64,000 nt of DNA from assembly GCA_016647705.1 (NCBI GenBank), contig CM028326.1, positions 25,559,901-25,623,900 of the forward strand. The letters run 5' to 3'. Under the pieces are notes generated by a model, which did no database searches, was not told the origin of the DNA, and saw only the letters and a list, made by a program, of their open reading frames with translations. The stretch is from Eucommia ulmoides (taxonomy: Eukaryota > Streptophyta > Magnoliopsida > Garryales > Eucommiaceae). A program made the translations under genes and the position numbers. Within the stretch, counting starts at the first letter, position 1; every line of letters starts with the position of its first letter. This document shows, one piece after another, positions 49,101-61,925 of this stretch.

Positions 49101-52100
49101 GTTCTCTGTTCAAAAAATCAAACACAACTGAATAAACATCAAAGAATTTTACTCCCTCTTCAACCAAAACTATTTCAAGAAGTGGCAAATCATAATACGT
49201 ACGGCCATGGTACATTTACATTGCAGAATATCAATAAACTGAGCAAAATTTTCTTCATATTGTATTAGTCCTCTACTATGAAGCACAAAATGAAGGGCTT
49301 GCTCATAAATGAAGGAAATGACGAACAATGGCACATAAAAAATAAAATAAGAGTGAAAAAAGAAAATAGCCTTTTATAGTATCATGTAATTTCTTAACAT
49401 CTGTCACCCAGATCCAGTACTTTCAACTGCCAGACAAGGGTTTCATAATTGAGAAACAGTGATCTCAAATGGAAAACAAGGAGAGACGAAGTGAGTAAAT
49501 ATAAACATTATTTTAAAACATCAAATCAGCATTAGCTTATGAAAAATAAGAAAAAAACTTAAAAGTAGCACTAATAGTTTTTTTATTATTATGAAAACAT
49601 TTCAAATTGGGACTTTTTCTTGGCATCAGAGATCTGACAGTCCAAATGAAAAATCGACACTTGGTTGAAAGGAACAAAAAAGTGATTACGTGGACTAAGA
49701 TGCAAAAAATGATACCCCGAGATTTCATAGAAGTTAACTAAAATGGTCAGAGGGCCCTTTTAAATCTCAAATAGCTTGGTTGCTGAAAGTAAAATAACAT
49801 TGAAAGGTTAATGTCAAACCTGTGGAAGAAATTTCCAATAAAAATTTGCAGTCTCTTTCAACAAAAAGCATGATTTTTTTATAATCTTCCTCCAGTTGAT
49901 CTCCCGATGCGCTGCCAACAGCCCCAGATGAGTTATAAGGAATAATTTTCTGAACTGAAGGTGCCACGGAAATTGAGCGAAAAATTTCTTCTGCACTCTT
50001 GGTATTATCAATGGCTGCATATGCACGTAAGCAATTGTATATGGCATTTGCATCCCTGTGTTCCAGTCCATCAACGAAACAATGTCCCAAGCTTGCATCT
50101 AACAACGAGTTAGCACTTTGTATTCTCTTCTCCATGTTCTCAATGAAAGACAGGTTCTGTACTGCCGTAATTGAGGAAAATAATGTTGTGTAAGTTATTC
50201 AGATGCCATTGATTCTTCAGGATAAATAGGCTATACCAACCTTATAGATGAAGACCCTAAAAAGAGCACAGAATAATACAAATGATTGTGCCAAAGATAA
50301 AATCTTATATCAGCCACAATAAAGGCCATACACCGACAGTCCTGGAACTGAACATTTTATATCACACCCAAAATATGACAAATGGAACAAGCAGGTGATG
50401 AAGCTAAAGAGCAGAGCGACAAGCAAAACTTATAAGCAGCATCTGCTGGAAAGGGAAAAGGGTAAACAAAGGGAACATGTTATATATTCAAGAATATATA
50501 CTTCTTTTCTACATCCTTAGTCATTTATCATAGCATCAAAACATTAATCTCTCTGTAACAACATTGTGCAATGCTAAAGTTTGATCTAATATGACCGCTA
50601 TAAACTTGCCACCATCTTTGAAACAAGGCTTCACATTACAATACATGCTCACACATGTAAACTAACAATTCAGGCAGCATTTCTCACACATTTCAATTCA
50701 ATTTTCATCAAAAGAATGATAAAACTGTTATGTACCTTCATGAGCATCATAAGGAACACATTCGGTGGTAGTTAGTATCTCATTTTCCAAACAACCCGAT
50801 ACTGGATGTCCCACCAACAGAAATACTAGTTTTCAAAATCAATTGATATACAGGTAAATACAAATTAGACTTCGATTCAAACGGCTAACTGTACTATCAT
50901 AAAGTGATGATCAATAACTTGTACATGAGTTTCAGAAACCAATAATTGAGAGAACCCTCAGAAATCAAAAACATTGTTATTGATGGTATTATAATTGTTG
51001 CCACATAAGTTGAAAGAAAATAAAATCACTCAAAAAAGGAAAAATAAAATTATTCACATGAAGATGGATAGCAAGATAGACCTGTGCGTGAGCAATGTAG
51101 AACTTCAGTCTGTTCATCTCGCTAGCTATTCTTTCCAAAAGCATGCTTTGAGTCTCTCTAAGACTTGTTCCATTTTCTGCCTGTTGTAAGGAAAATCCAT
51201 TGCTTAATTGATCCTTTTGTGTATGATTAATATCTCCACTGGACCAATCAGCAGGCACACTTGGCAGCTCCTTTATCAGTTTCTCAACCTACATACGAGA
51301 ACCCATATTGACTATACTCAAAACCAGCTCTTTGAACATTTTCCGGATAATAGATATCTGTTTCTGCTTGAACAAACCCAGAACAGGCAAACACAATAGA
51401 TAAAAGAAGCCACTTACCCAACTATGAAACTCATAAAATCAAAATAAATTTCTTAACGAAATGAAGATTTCCCTATTTTCTAGGCCTATGATATAAATTA
51501 CAGATTCCAAAATCTAATTTGATATCTTGCATAGTTTGTACAACTTCAATTATAATGCATAGGCTTAAGCAACAGTAGAGAAAAACTAAGGTAATCCGAA
51601 AGAAGTATTTATTCCGGTAGCACAGAAACTGTGGAGCATAGATAAAATAGAAAATCCCTCATTCTAAACTCCTAATTATGACAAATGTAAGCTTCCAAAT
51701 TAAAATTGACCTATGTTCATGGCTTCATGCACTAAAACTATGGTCATATGATAACTGCCAATCACGGAAAAGAAAAATGTGAAGCAAGGATCATGTGGAA
51801 ACTTCTCCATTTTCCAAATATCAAGCTCCAATAGTTTGAGTTGTTTCAGTTCCTAGATAACAGTCATGACGAAGAACATTCCCATTCCATTAAGATCAGA
51901 AAACCTCAATTCCAATGACTTCCCCAAACTTTCTCAATCGCTCAAACCCCCCAACCCCTTTCCAAAGAATCACAATCACTTCAAAATTCGTAACCTATAA
52001 TACTCTTACCTTAGAAACAACATGAAACGTATCGAGCAAAAGCTCCAAAACCTCCCTCGCGGAGGCGGCCTCGGCTCGCTGCTTAAGTCCACTCTGCAAT

Positions 52101-52483
52101 GCCACTAGAGATCCCTCCACTGCGCCACGGAACGACAAAATCTTCTCCCGGATCTCGATCAGCGGGGCCCGCATTCGCACAATTGCGGCATCCACGTCAA
52201 CCAGCTTCGTGCTGAGGTTGACGAAGTCGGCGTAGTCTCGATTGATGAGCTCCACGAGCTCATGCTTGAGGGAGGAGAGGTGGGAATGGAGCTCCGATCT
52301 GAGGGTCTCGAAGGGTACGAAGGTCCGGAGATCGGCGATGTAAGAATTGGAGTCGAAACCCTGGTCGAGGAAGGAGGAAGGCTTGAACCAGAGTGGGTGG
52401 GCGTCGACGGGGTCTCCGAAGAGGTCGGTGGTCGATCGCGGCGGCGTCGGCGTCGGTGACGGAAGAGATTGTAGATCTGCCAT
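46125..52483 (-). CDS. COG2: Conserved oligomeric Golgi complex subunit 2
   Basis: A subunit of lobe A of the eight-part COG tether, which holds retrograde vesicles at Golgi cisternae. In Arabidopsis, COG2 is also reported to link exocyst to cortical microtubules in xylem. Exons on the - strand, in order: 52483-52010, 51288-51082, 50156-49820, 49105-48944, 48850-48751, 48589-48374, 48274-48166, 47749-47549, 47319-47215, 46693-46568, 46467-46333, 46238-46125. They join in one frame of 761 residues, close to the roughly 756 of Arabidopsis. Residues about 30-158 carry the COG2 N-terminal signature (FKPSSFLDQGFDSNSYI, ELINRDYADFVNLSTKLVDVD), predicted helical/coiled. The last third (exons 8-12) matches the COG2 C-terminal domain, ending AYRSLWQLVAPADRQNTISF. 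The start ATG is the first in the frame. No disruption was seen. Confidence 0.93.
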
Positions 52484-52814
52484 CGGGATTGAGTGAATGC
52501 GTGCGATAGAAAATTATGGGGGTCTGGGGAATTCGTGCGTTAGTAAATGGTTTAGTGGAGATGGGTAGCGGTGGTTTTGATCGGTGAGAGTGGCTCCGGT
52601 GGTGGTGGTGGTTGTTCTGCGAGAGGCGTGGACTGGGGTGGGTTTCGCTGGTGTTCAGGGGGCTGGAGATCAGTTGCGGTTGAGGGGAAGAAAGAAGATT
52701 AAAAAAGAAAGGTTAAATCTCACTTTGCACCACATAAACTTATATTCAAATTTATTTTACACCCCAAACTTTACTTGCAAAGGGCTTGGTTTAGTTTTGA
52801 TAATGTTAAAAAAA
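52484..52814 (-). promoter_or_regulatory. COG2 upstream region
   Basis: About 330 bp of relatively GC-rich sequence directly upstream of the COG2 start, before repeat DNA begins. It should contain the 5' UTR and core promoter. No clear TATA box was identified. The + strand frame at 52584-52883 is antisense to it and runs into the repeat; I do not count it as a gene. Confidence 0.5.
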
Positions 52815-54050
52815 AGGGAAAATTACCGGCCAATCTCAATTTTAGCGTTAAACTACCAATCAAACCCGCATGTTCCAAAATAAACCAAATAATCCCAATC
52901 TAGAGATTTTTTGAACCATCTAGTCCTAAATTTTAAAAAACGCAGAAATTATATGACAAAATTATCCCTGTATGATTTTCCTTTTTATAACTTCCTTATT
53001 TAGAGGTTTCACACAAAGTCATTTTATTCAAATCAAAAATAACTTTTATTGTACATATTTTTTTACGATATAATTATACATTTAGATTCGTGTTAATAAG
53101 ATTTTCAAAATAATATCACATTCAATATTTTATTTATTTATTTCGGATTCGCGTTACATTCAACATAGATGTTATATGTAACATTATTATTACATGGATG
53201 TTACATGTAACATTACTATTACACCATATTACATGTAACATTCACACTCATTACGATATCTGATTTAATACAGGCAATATTACTTTCCACATGCAATATG
53301 TTTTCCATTGACAGATTTGCCCTTACATTATATGCAGGTTTCTTTAATAGGGATTGAGAGTTTTCATATTCAACAAAATCATTTTATTAAAACGAAAATA
53401 ACTATTATTGTACACATTTTTTTTTACAATCTAATTATATATTCAGATTCGTCTAAATAAGATCTTCAAAACGATATCTAACTCACTATTTTTTTTCATT
53501 AGTTTCAGTTTTCATATTCATGTTACATGTAACATGATATTTTTTGAATTTTTAGTTCCTACAAATTATAAGATGTTACATGTAACATCCCCTGAAATAT
53601 AACATTAATGTTACATGAATATTAAATGTAATATGGTGTAATTACTAACCTTTTAATTTTTGTTTTGGTTTGGTTTTGGTTAATATTACATGTAACATCC
53701 TCTGAATTATAGATGTTACATTTTCCACGTGGAATGTAACATGAATATGAAAACTGAAAACTAATGAAAAAATTAGTGAATTTGATATTATTTTGAAGAT
53801 CTTGTTTAGATGAATCTGAATATATAATTATATTGTAAAAAGAATGTGTACAACAATAGTTATTTTTATTTTAATAAATGATTAGCTATTACCTAAATTA
53901 GCTCCGCAAAATAGGGATGTATTATGTAGGCACAATAATTAGGGGTATTCTCGTCACAAAAATGGCAAAAGGACCGTTCGGTTCATGAAAAAAGGAGCGA
54001 CTGTAATTGGTAGTTTTCAACCATTTTTGGGATCTCCCGGTAGGCGCCCC
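52815..54050. mobile_element. Candidate non-autonomous Mutator-like element
   Basis: The ends are imperfect inverted repeats. The left has AGGG, TACCGG, ATC.CAA and ACTACCAAT in order (52815-52870). The - strand of the right end has the same landmarks (about 54050-53990), followed by GACAAAATTATCCC against GACGAGAATACCCC. Inside are a direct repeat (about 53018-53130 and 53379-53500), an inverted copy (53735-53881), and five TTACATGTAA palindromes. No transposase frame. The superfamily is inferred from end style only, and the target duplication is not clear in the A/T runs. Confidence 0.45.
53201..53695. repeat. Cluster of TTACATGTAA palindromes
   Basis: Exact TTACATGTAA occurs at 53201-53210, 53229-53238, 53523-53532, 53576-53585 and 53686-53695, usually inside a longer TGTTACATGTAACA context. 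Mutated relatives lie near 53171 and 53621. Confidence 0.95.
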
Positions 54051-55206
54051 TAAAAAAAATTAAAGTAAAAATATGTGATTAATTAAAATATGATGTTAAG
54101 AAAAATATGATATAATATTATCTAACATAATTTTTGGTAAAAAAAATATAAAAAAATAAAAAGAGATATACATAAGCCCAGTTGATAATACAATTTAGCA
54201 CTTAAAACTAACTAATTAAGTATTTAATAAAATAATTTTGTGTAATAAGTATGATTAATAGTGTTGGTGTCCAAAAGTGGTAAACACCTCGAGTTGGTCC
54301 AATCAGATTCCATGTGGGTTTTTCTTGATGAGGTGAGGTGCTTAGTTGGAGGTTCAAGAGCTAGAGTCCTCAAGCGCTCCGCAGTCAACGATCAATCTTT
54401 CAAATTTCCAAACTGAAGTCTGAAGAGCTTAATTCTAGAGAGCTGGTACCCGCACAAAGACCCATTAGGGTTGTGCACGGTGAAATCCCTCTAGCGTGAG
54501 AGTAAGAGTTTGGGGGAGAAGGCTAAGATATGCTTTAAATCAGAGGTTCTCAATTTTGTATCAAATTGACATGATTAGCTTATTTTCTATCACATTTAAA
54601 AACTGTGATAGTTTCTCATATATATATTAAAAAAAAAATGACCCACAATTTTATAAAAATACTATAAAAAATAACTAAAAATAAATTTTACATGACATAA
54701 GAATTTTACATCAACATGAAAAATACAAGTAACATTATTTTTCAATACAATAATCATAAACTTGAATATTCTATCATGTACAAATGTCTAAAAATGGTCA
54801 TCCAATCACAAATAAAACATCATTACCCACATCATAAACTTCATTCTTCATTTTCTTTTTCATCAACTTCATCAAGTCAAAACAATATAAAGTACATCGA
54901 TATCAAATTTATACAGCGTGAAGTTTAAGAACCTTGAACTTGCAATCCGTGCTTGAGTATTTATAGAAGTGGAGCACAATTTGCATTGTATGATTAGGGG
55001 TCTAAGCTCCGTTAATTACCATAACTCGGTGCGTGGCCAATAGGAGGGCACATGAGAAGATTAATCTAATGGGACTGGGCTTCTAGCCCAAATGACGAGC
55101 CCATAAACTGGCCCATCTTGTCCTGATGAGGCTTATTGATGAAGAACTCAGTCTCAGACGACCCGAGAAGGTGGAGATCTCCTTAACAGAGCACAAATAG
55201 AGATGA
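54051..55206. other. Repeat-like intergenic DNA, no gene
   Basis: 54250-54510 has phrases typical of a plant LTR leader (GGTAAACACCTCGAG, CTAGAGAGCTGGTACC), but neither LTR ends nor a duplication could be fixed. 54560-54940 is AT-rich. Confidence 0.35.
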
Positions 55207-55530
55207 AGATGCCTTATCATGCTATTTGCCAGCTAGAGACAGAATGGCAGAGTGTTGGTCAGCAAAACAACAAAAGACTCATCGTTGATGCCTGCTAAGC
55301 AGAGATAACACAACAGGGCGATGATCAGCAAAATCCAAACGGGTCCTTCACTTGATGGCCACTGCTTAGAGATAGAACGGAAGGGCGGTGGTCAGCGCTC
55401 TTCACTTGGGTCCATCCCTTGGTGGATGTCGGCTAGAAGTAGCACAGTAGGACTGTGGTCAGCGCTTTTCACTTGGATCCATCCCTTGGTGAATGGCAAC
55501 CACAAATAGCACGGCAGGGCAAAGCTCGCA
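55207..55530. repeat. Degenerate tandem repeat, units of about 65-70 bp
   Basis: Four to five diverged units. The two best (about 55360-55430 and 55431-55497) share GTGGTCAGCGCT.TTCACTTGG and TCCATCCCTTGGTG. A short (GAT)n run follows at 55533-55553. Confidence 0.7.
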
Positions 55531-58423
55531 CAATGATGATGATGATGATGATGTCTATATTGAGGGGCCCTTATGCACAACTGTACAAAGTTCCTTGCCT
55601 AGGTGGATGTTTGACCAAAATCCCCCACATCAAAAAGTACTTAATTAATTAAGTGTCACTTAAAAATTTAAGTTAATGAGCCTAAAATTTTCAGTAATTT
55701 TGTCTTGACTTAATTTTTCAGCACTTAATGAGCTTAACCCTCTTTCTTTAACTTTTTTTGGTTGAGATATTTTTACCCCTAGTAGACCTAGGGTTAGGGC
55801 CTAAAATAATTTTTTTTTTTTTAACTTTATGTTATTGTTGACTTGTGATGATTCATATATTTGAACTTTTAAATATGTTTTTGGTGTTTTTGTTCTCGAA
55901 TTCCCCCCCTCTCCCTCCCCCCTCTTATCTTGATTTTAGTAAAAACTTAAATTTAAGGATAGTCATATAAATTAAATAATTTTCAATATTCAAATTTTGT
56001 ACTTATCAAATAGATAAAAAGAATTGAACACTTAAAATTTTAATTTTATCAAAGAAACTTCTAATATTATCAGCACATAAATTTTCAACACTTAAAAATT
56101 TAAGAGATTATCAAACATGGCCATAGTGTTGGCCCAAACAGCTACCCAAAAGGCAATAAATTGGGTAGATAAAAAAATTACTAAATATTTTAGCTAATTA
56201 AAATCTTATAATCAATTATACAACAAATTCAAGTTTGGCTTACTAATCAACCAACGAAAATATTTTAAGTAATTAAACAAGTTATCAAGCACACAACAAA
56301 TAAAAAGAGTCAGGGTTGGAAGCACTTGATACAGAAATTTTATAGTAATTCGGCAAGCTATTTTTGTTTGCGTCTACTCCTTCGAACTCCTATAAAGAAT
56401 TCAATCCACTATTCAGATCATCTTCTATGGTGATTATCAAACCCATAGACCATTTGAGTGAATTACCCTTCCACTTAATCAATAAAAAAACACTCTCACT
56501 TGGATTAACACCTAGTTCAAGTTACAATAATTCTATCTCACAATTTTTTTTTTCTCACAAGAAGCTTCTACCAATACTTATGAAGATTAATACAAAATTT
56601 AACTCAACTATGTGAATGTGTAGAAGATTTAGTACCATCACAAGATGTTGAACATGATGTGCAAGTGTTAAGATTCTGAAAATTTAATGGTGTAATATTA
56701 TCAAAATAAGTCATATGTATTCCAGATCAAGATCAATTTGATTTAACAAACCGTTTTACTCAAGAAGGTTCAAAACCACATGTATGACATGTGAGTTTTT
56801 TACGAGTTTGAATCAAACTATTTTTCAACAAAAGTATTTCATAATATAATAATCACAACTCATATCTCTTTCTTAAATTATAGAAATAATAAATCAACTA
56901 ATACACTCAAGTTTAATCACACATTCACTAAACAATTCAATTGATTTCACAAAAAGTTATATAAAGATAGATGCCAATTAAACACAAGATTATTTTAACC
57001 AAAAATTGAAAGATCTCATTGGATTCAATGAAGATGAATGATACCAATGAAATATATTTTTTGAACCCAAAGACATTGATCAAGGTGATTGAATTTTGAC
57101 AAGCAAATGTCGCTGAAAAATTCTTGATTACACTTAGTGATTTCATCTTAATATACCTCTCTTTTTCTCACAAGAAGAAAGCACATAACTTTTTAGAGGT
57201 TGAGAGAGTTCTCTTGCTATTTTCTTGATTAATTATCTTAAATTTTCATGAAATTAAGTGGCTATATATTCAAAATATCGCCCAGCCCAACAATAAAAAT
57301 TTTAACCCTAAATATTTGCCCCTTTGAATATACCAACATCTAATATGACTTTCCCTATTAAAATTGAAATGCTTCAATGTATCTAGCCTTAAAACTTAGA
57401 TTCATTAGGAAAACTACAAAGAACCTGTTAGTTATTTGAGGCAAGTCAACTCCCTCAAAATAAGGTGTTAGTTAAGATAGAATCCGAAAAAATCTGATTA
57501 ATTTAATTATATATATCAAAAATAATTTTAAATAATTATTTCACACGTAAAAAATATTTTTTTTTTAATAATTTATTAATCAATTAACATATTCAAAAAT
57601 AATTTGAAATTAATAATCATGAAAAACAATATGGAGATTCGAACAGAATTGTGAAAAACAATGAACAAGCTAGACAAGTCGTTTGGGGACACCTGGTCAA
57701 CTGTTTTAAGCAAAAATTGAATACTATTATATTCCTACCTGAGTCAGTGGTGGGATAAAGGGAATCCGATCAACCATTTTAGTATGAAAAGAAACCTGAG
57801 GTTTCCCATTTAAGTTAGCCAGTTGATTTGATCTAATTAGTTGACCATTTGTACATGGATATATTCTAAAAATCTTTTGCCTAGGTTGATCGGCTGTTGT
57901 GGTCACTTGATCGACCGTTTTGAATATATTTTTAATTTTTTGACCTTTCAATTATGACCAGATGACCAAATTTTATTGAAATTGACCGTATTGGAGAGTA
58001 TATGAATTTAAGAGAGATTTCACACAATTTAAGCTCTCAAAATCATATCACATAGATAAATTATGATCACACATAATAAAATGCCACAAAACATGTTGGT
58101 ATGATTAATATGTATTTAATGGGATGCAATGTGTGTGAACCTAATTGAGTCAATGTATATCATTCACTATAAATGTTGTTTTACCTATTTAAAGGAAAAA
58201 TAAAAATGCTTGATCATTCTTCAATTTGCCATGGATTAGCTTGATAGTATTGACTCCGGATAAGGTATATTTGATCAATATTGATTTATATCATGTTGAA
58301 ATTGATAGGGAAAAGAAACTAGAGAAAAAAATGAATGAAACAAAATGGAGAAATATTATATATTGAGAAAGATTTTAATGAATTACATTGTTATATATGT
58401 TCTTTCTTATATTATCACATCTA

Positions 58424-58454
<31 letters not shown>

Positions 58455-59269
58455 CAAAGTAGGTGGTGGTGCATTGATGATCTTTGGTGGTCGAGAAAGT
58501 AGTGTATTAATGAGATGGTTGAACATTAAATGCAAATTTTAAACTTAGCCTTAATCATTAATGCATGCATTAATGGAGGGTGGTTTAGATAATCTCTAAC
58601 AAATCATAATGAACATATGTCTAAAGATATATTATAAATGAAAACTCATTAGATGATGAAAAATGTCAAATATGTTGTTATAATCAAAATCAATTATCAC
58701 AGGGTTAAACCCTTTAGGGCTAACGACCTCATTTTTTTATGATGACAATTCATTTGATGTGCTTTTCCAAAACAAACAAATATAAACATGCTCTCCGGAA
58801 CAATTTTTTTAACAATTGAAAACATTTTATCAAACTATCAAAAGAGAATCATTTAAACATTTAAGCATAAGAGTCAATTCATAATGTTTGAAGAATTTTT
58901 AGGTAAGCACATAAAAAAATCATCTCTCTCTCCCTTTGTCATCTCAAGAAGTTGGTTGGGAGGGAGGGTTCTAAAAAGAATGTAGGATTTCAAATGATTT
59001 AAGCATTTTCATATGAAGTAGAATAACCAATATCATCATAATTCTTTTTTTCTTTTTTCTTTTTTTGTTTAAAAAAAAACTCATAAACAGAGTGAGTAGA
59101 ATGAATTTCTAAACAATTGAACAGCATAACTTTCAAATAACGCACATGAACCCCTTACTGTCTTTTGAAAAATAATTTTCAAATGTGCAAATTTTGAAAA
59201 ATATTATTTTCAATGATGTTCCTTTGAAAGAATATAATGCAATTTAACCTAAACATATGTCATTATGCT
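55531..59269. other. AT-rich repeat-like region left of the copia remnant
   Basis: No supported gene. It includes poly(T) near 55811, CT/C-rich sequence near 55905-55925, a segment with repeated GATC(A/G)ACC words (57760-57920), and TA microsatellites (58432-58454). The 3' LTR of the SIRE-like element to the right should lie here, but its limits were not found. Confidence 0.4.
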
Positions 59270-60513
59270 TATTCATTCCCAAACTCCAAATGATTTTGAA
59301 AAAAAAATATCAACCAACTGATTGTGTGTGCCGACAAATTCTAATAAGATGTCATTTTTTTAATATGATCTTGAATAAAATGATAGTGAGTCTCTATATG
59401 CTTTGTGTGTGAATGTTGTGTTGGGTTTTTGATTAAACAAAGGCAAAATATATTTTAAACTCTCTAACTATTGACATGTTTTTATGTAGTCCAATAAATT
59501 TATTTGTTTCAGTTTAAACCCTCTAAGTATGAAGGTGGCTTTAATGATATTTTGCCCATTAAACAAATTGCACTCTAACACATAAAATAGGCAAACATTC
59601 CACCCGAATTCCAAAGTCACATAGTTGTTTCATACAAAGAATTTGTGTACAGTAGCTATCAATTGCCATGTACTCTATCTCAGTGGTGGATAAGAAAATT
59701 GACTTTTATTTTCCCAAACAAAAAACGAGTGCATGCCCTAAAAAGCAACATGAGCCACTGATGATTTTTCGTTCGACTTTGCATCCGACATAGTCAACAT
59801 TGGAGTAACTAAGCATATCAGAATTATTACTCTTAGGATACTAGAATCATAAGTCACTTGAGCCTATCAAATATCTTAATGTACATTTAACGACTCTTTA
59901 AGACAAGATTGAAATCTAGTACATAAGCATACATTGAACATAATATATGGCCTACTTGTATTAAGGTAAAATAAATGGCCTATCATACCTCGATAGACTT
60001 TTTTACTAACGTTCTTACTCTTTTCATCTTTGTCAGCTTAGTGGGTATGGCCTTCGATGTTTTGTACACCTTTGAATTTTCCGACCCATTTATCTTAAAA
60101 ACCTCTTTCACGTACTTAGCTTGGTTAATGAATATACATTTCTTTGTTTGGCAAGCCAATGAAGAAGATTAATTTTTCTATCATACTCATTTCAAACTCT
60201 TCCTAAAAAATCTTGGTAAAGTCTTAGTAAAAAAATTTATTAGTAGCACCAAATATGATATCATCAACGTATTTTGAATAAGTAAAATATCCATTTATGC
60301 TTTCTTAATAAACAATGTTATGTCACTTAATCCACGTTGAAATCCTTTTTCAATAAGATATCTACTAAGTCTTTCATACCAAGTCCTAGGAGCTTATTTA
60401 ATACCATAAATATCTTTATTGTGTTTAAAAATATGATCAGGAAGTTTATCATTTTCAAAACTAGGATGTATACTTCTTCATAAATAAAGTCATTTAAAAT
60501 GCACTTTTAATAT
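59270..60513 (-). pseudogene. SIRE-like Ty1/copia pol remnant, part 2 (RT end and RNase H)
   Basis: Read on the - strand from 60513: KSAF, LSRYLIEKGFQRGLSDITLF, VDDIIFGATNKFF (active-site region), FFIGLPNK, SKVYKTSKAIPTKLTK, then SYSNVDYVGCKVERK and STTEIEYMA (RNase H). It ends near HNQLVDIF...LEFG at about 59290. The order and wording match the SIRE/Maximus copia lineage. Stops and frame changes are frequent, so it is dead. It continues across the insertion into 63652-64000. Confidence 0.8.
60509..60513. repeat. Target-site duplication AATAT, left copy
   Basis: Matches 63652-63656. The two copies rejoin the copia reading FQMDI-KSAF exactly at the insertion point. Confidence 0.85.
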
Positions 60514-61913
60514 TGATCGCTCAAATTTAATACCCAATTTAACCGCAAAATATTATAATTTAGTGGACTTAAATACGGGTGTCGAACCACAAGGATTAAA
60601 TTATAATTATTAATTTTGATCTTATTTTTCTATTAGATTTAATAAAATTGATTTTTGGGTTTTTTAATTATAAAAATATAGAAAACTATTTAAATTAAAA
60701 TATGAAATGATAAATGACCGAGTTGAGGGCATGTATTCATTTTTCGATTATCCTAATGTGTTTTACTTCTTTATCTATTTTGATTTTGTATATAATAAAA
60801 CAATCTAACTACAAGAAAAATTACAACGAAAGTTTGACAATTTAATAGGTATGGACTTTTTTCAATATTCGGTTCCTAATCTACAGTGAACCAATCCCTA
60901 AGCATAGTTCATCCTATCGAATAGATCGATTAATCGACTGTTTAATAGGTACGAATTATCTTCGAGATTCAATTCCTATTAGTCTACAATGAATCAATCC
61001 TTAAGAATAATTCATCCTATTAAACCGTAATGATTCCAATAAACACGGATTGTATAACGATTAGATCTAAATTACAGATATTAAATTTAACTTACAAGTA
61101 TCAAAAAAAATTTTAACATTTCAAAAAATGATATAAATAATAATTGATTTCATGAACAATGTAAGAATATGAAACCCTTGTTATACAATCTTATACACAG
61201 ATACAATAAATCAAAAAATAGAATTGCATTAAGGTAATTTAGAATGAATGTAGCCTAACCCGATATATAGCCGTCGCCATTCAAGGATTGTTCTTCCAAA
61301 AGATATTCAACCAAAAATCCTGCTGAAGAATCCCTAACAAAATTCGGCAAACAAGAGAATAAAAAAAATATCAAGTGAAAAAAAATTCCTTGACTTGAAG
61401 AAGGCGGCCCTTTTGACCTCCAAAACTGTCATTCCAATTGTTCTCTTTAATTTTCTTTTTAATGGCCTTGATTGGCCATCCAATGTGTAACGATTCCAAC
61501 TAGAAACAGTACAACATCACCAGGTCGCGCGCTTTGCGCACGCCCAGGCCAAGGCCTTGGACCTTGACCTTGGGCTAGAGGTTAGCGAGCCTTACTAATA
61601 GCCTAGGCCTACTCCACATATGAGCCGTGCGCATTGCTTGTGGCCTAGTCCAGAGCACAAAGTTCGTACTTGATCCACGGGTTGGGTCGGGTAGCAAGTC
61701 GGGCCGGTTTGCGAGGTGCAACTTATTTTTCTCTATTTTTGCTCATTTTCGATTATTTTCTTTGTTCTTTTTTTTATTTTTATTTATTCTCTAATTTGTA
61801 TGGTTGTACCTGCAAAATTAACAAATCATATTATTACTGACCAAAAATTAATAAAAAGACTAACGAAATCATAGATTTAGAGGAGAAATTTTGTACAAAA
61901 CTAAGAACGATCA
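60514..61913 (-). repeat. 3' LTR of the Tat-like element
   Basis: 1.4 kb, TGATCGCTC...GAACGATCA on the + strand. It contains a repeated TTTAATAGGTA.G.A block (60851 and 60941) and a GC-rich patch (61500-61720). The last 130 bases (ATTCTCTAATTTGT to the end) recur at 63541-63651. Confidence 0.78.
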
Positions 61914-61925
61914 TATCCCCACACT
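61914..61925 (-). promoter_or_regulatory. Polypurine tract
   Basis: The - strand gives AGTGTGGGGATA directly before the 3' LTR. Confidence 0.7.

Noticed and set aside
52584..52883. 99-codon frame upstream of COG2 on the + strand
   Set aside because: It starts in the GC-richer COG2 promoter and runs into a repeat; no domain and no splice or conservation support.
54250..55630. Complete LTR starting TGTTGGTGTCC and ending CCCCACATCA
   Set aside because: Neither inverted termini nor a target duplication could be found, and no second copy lies in the window.
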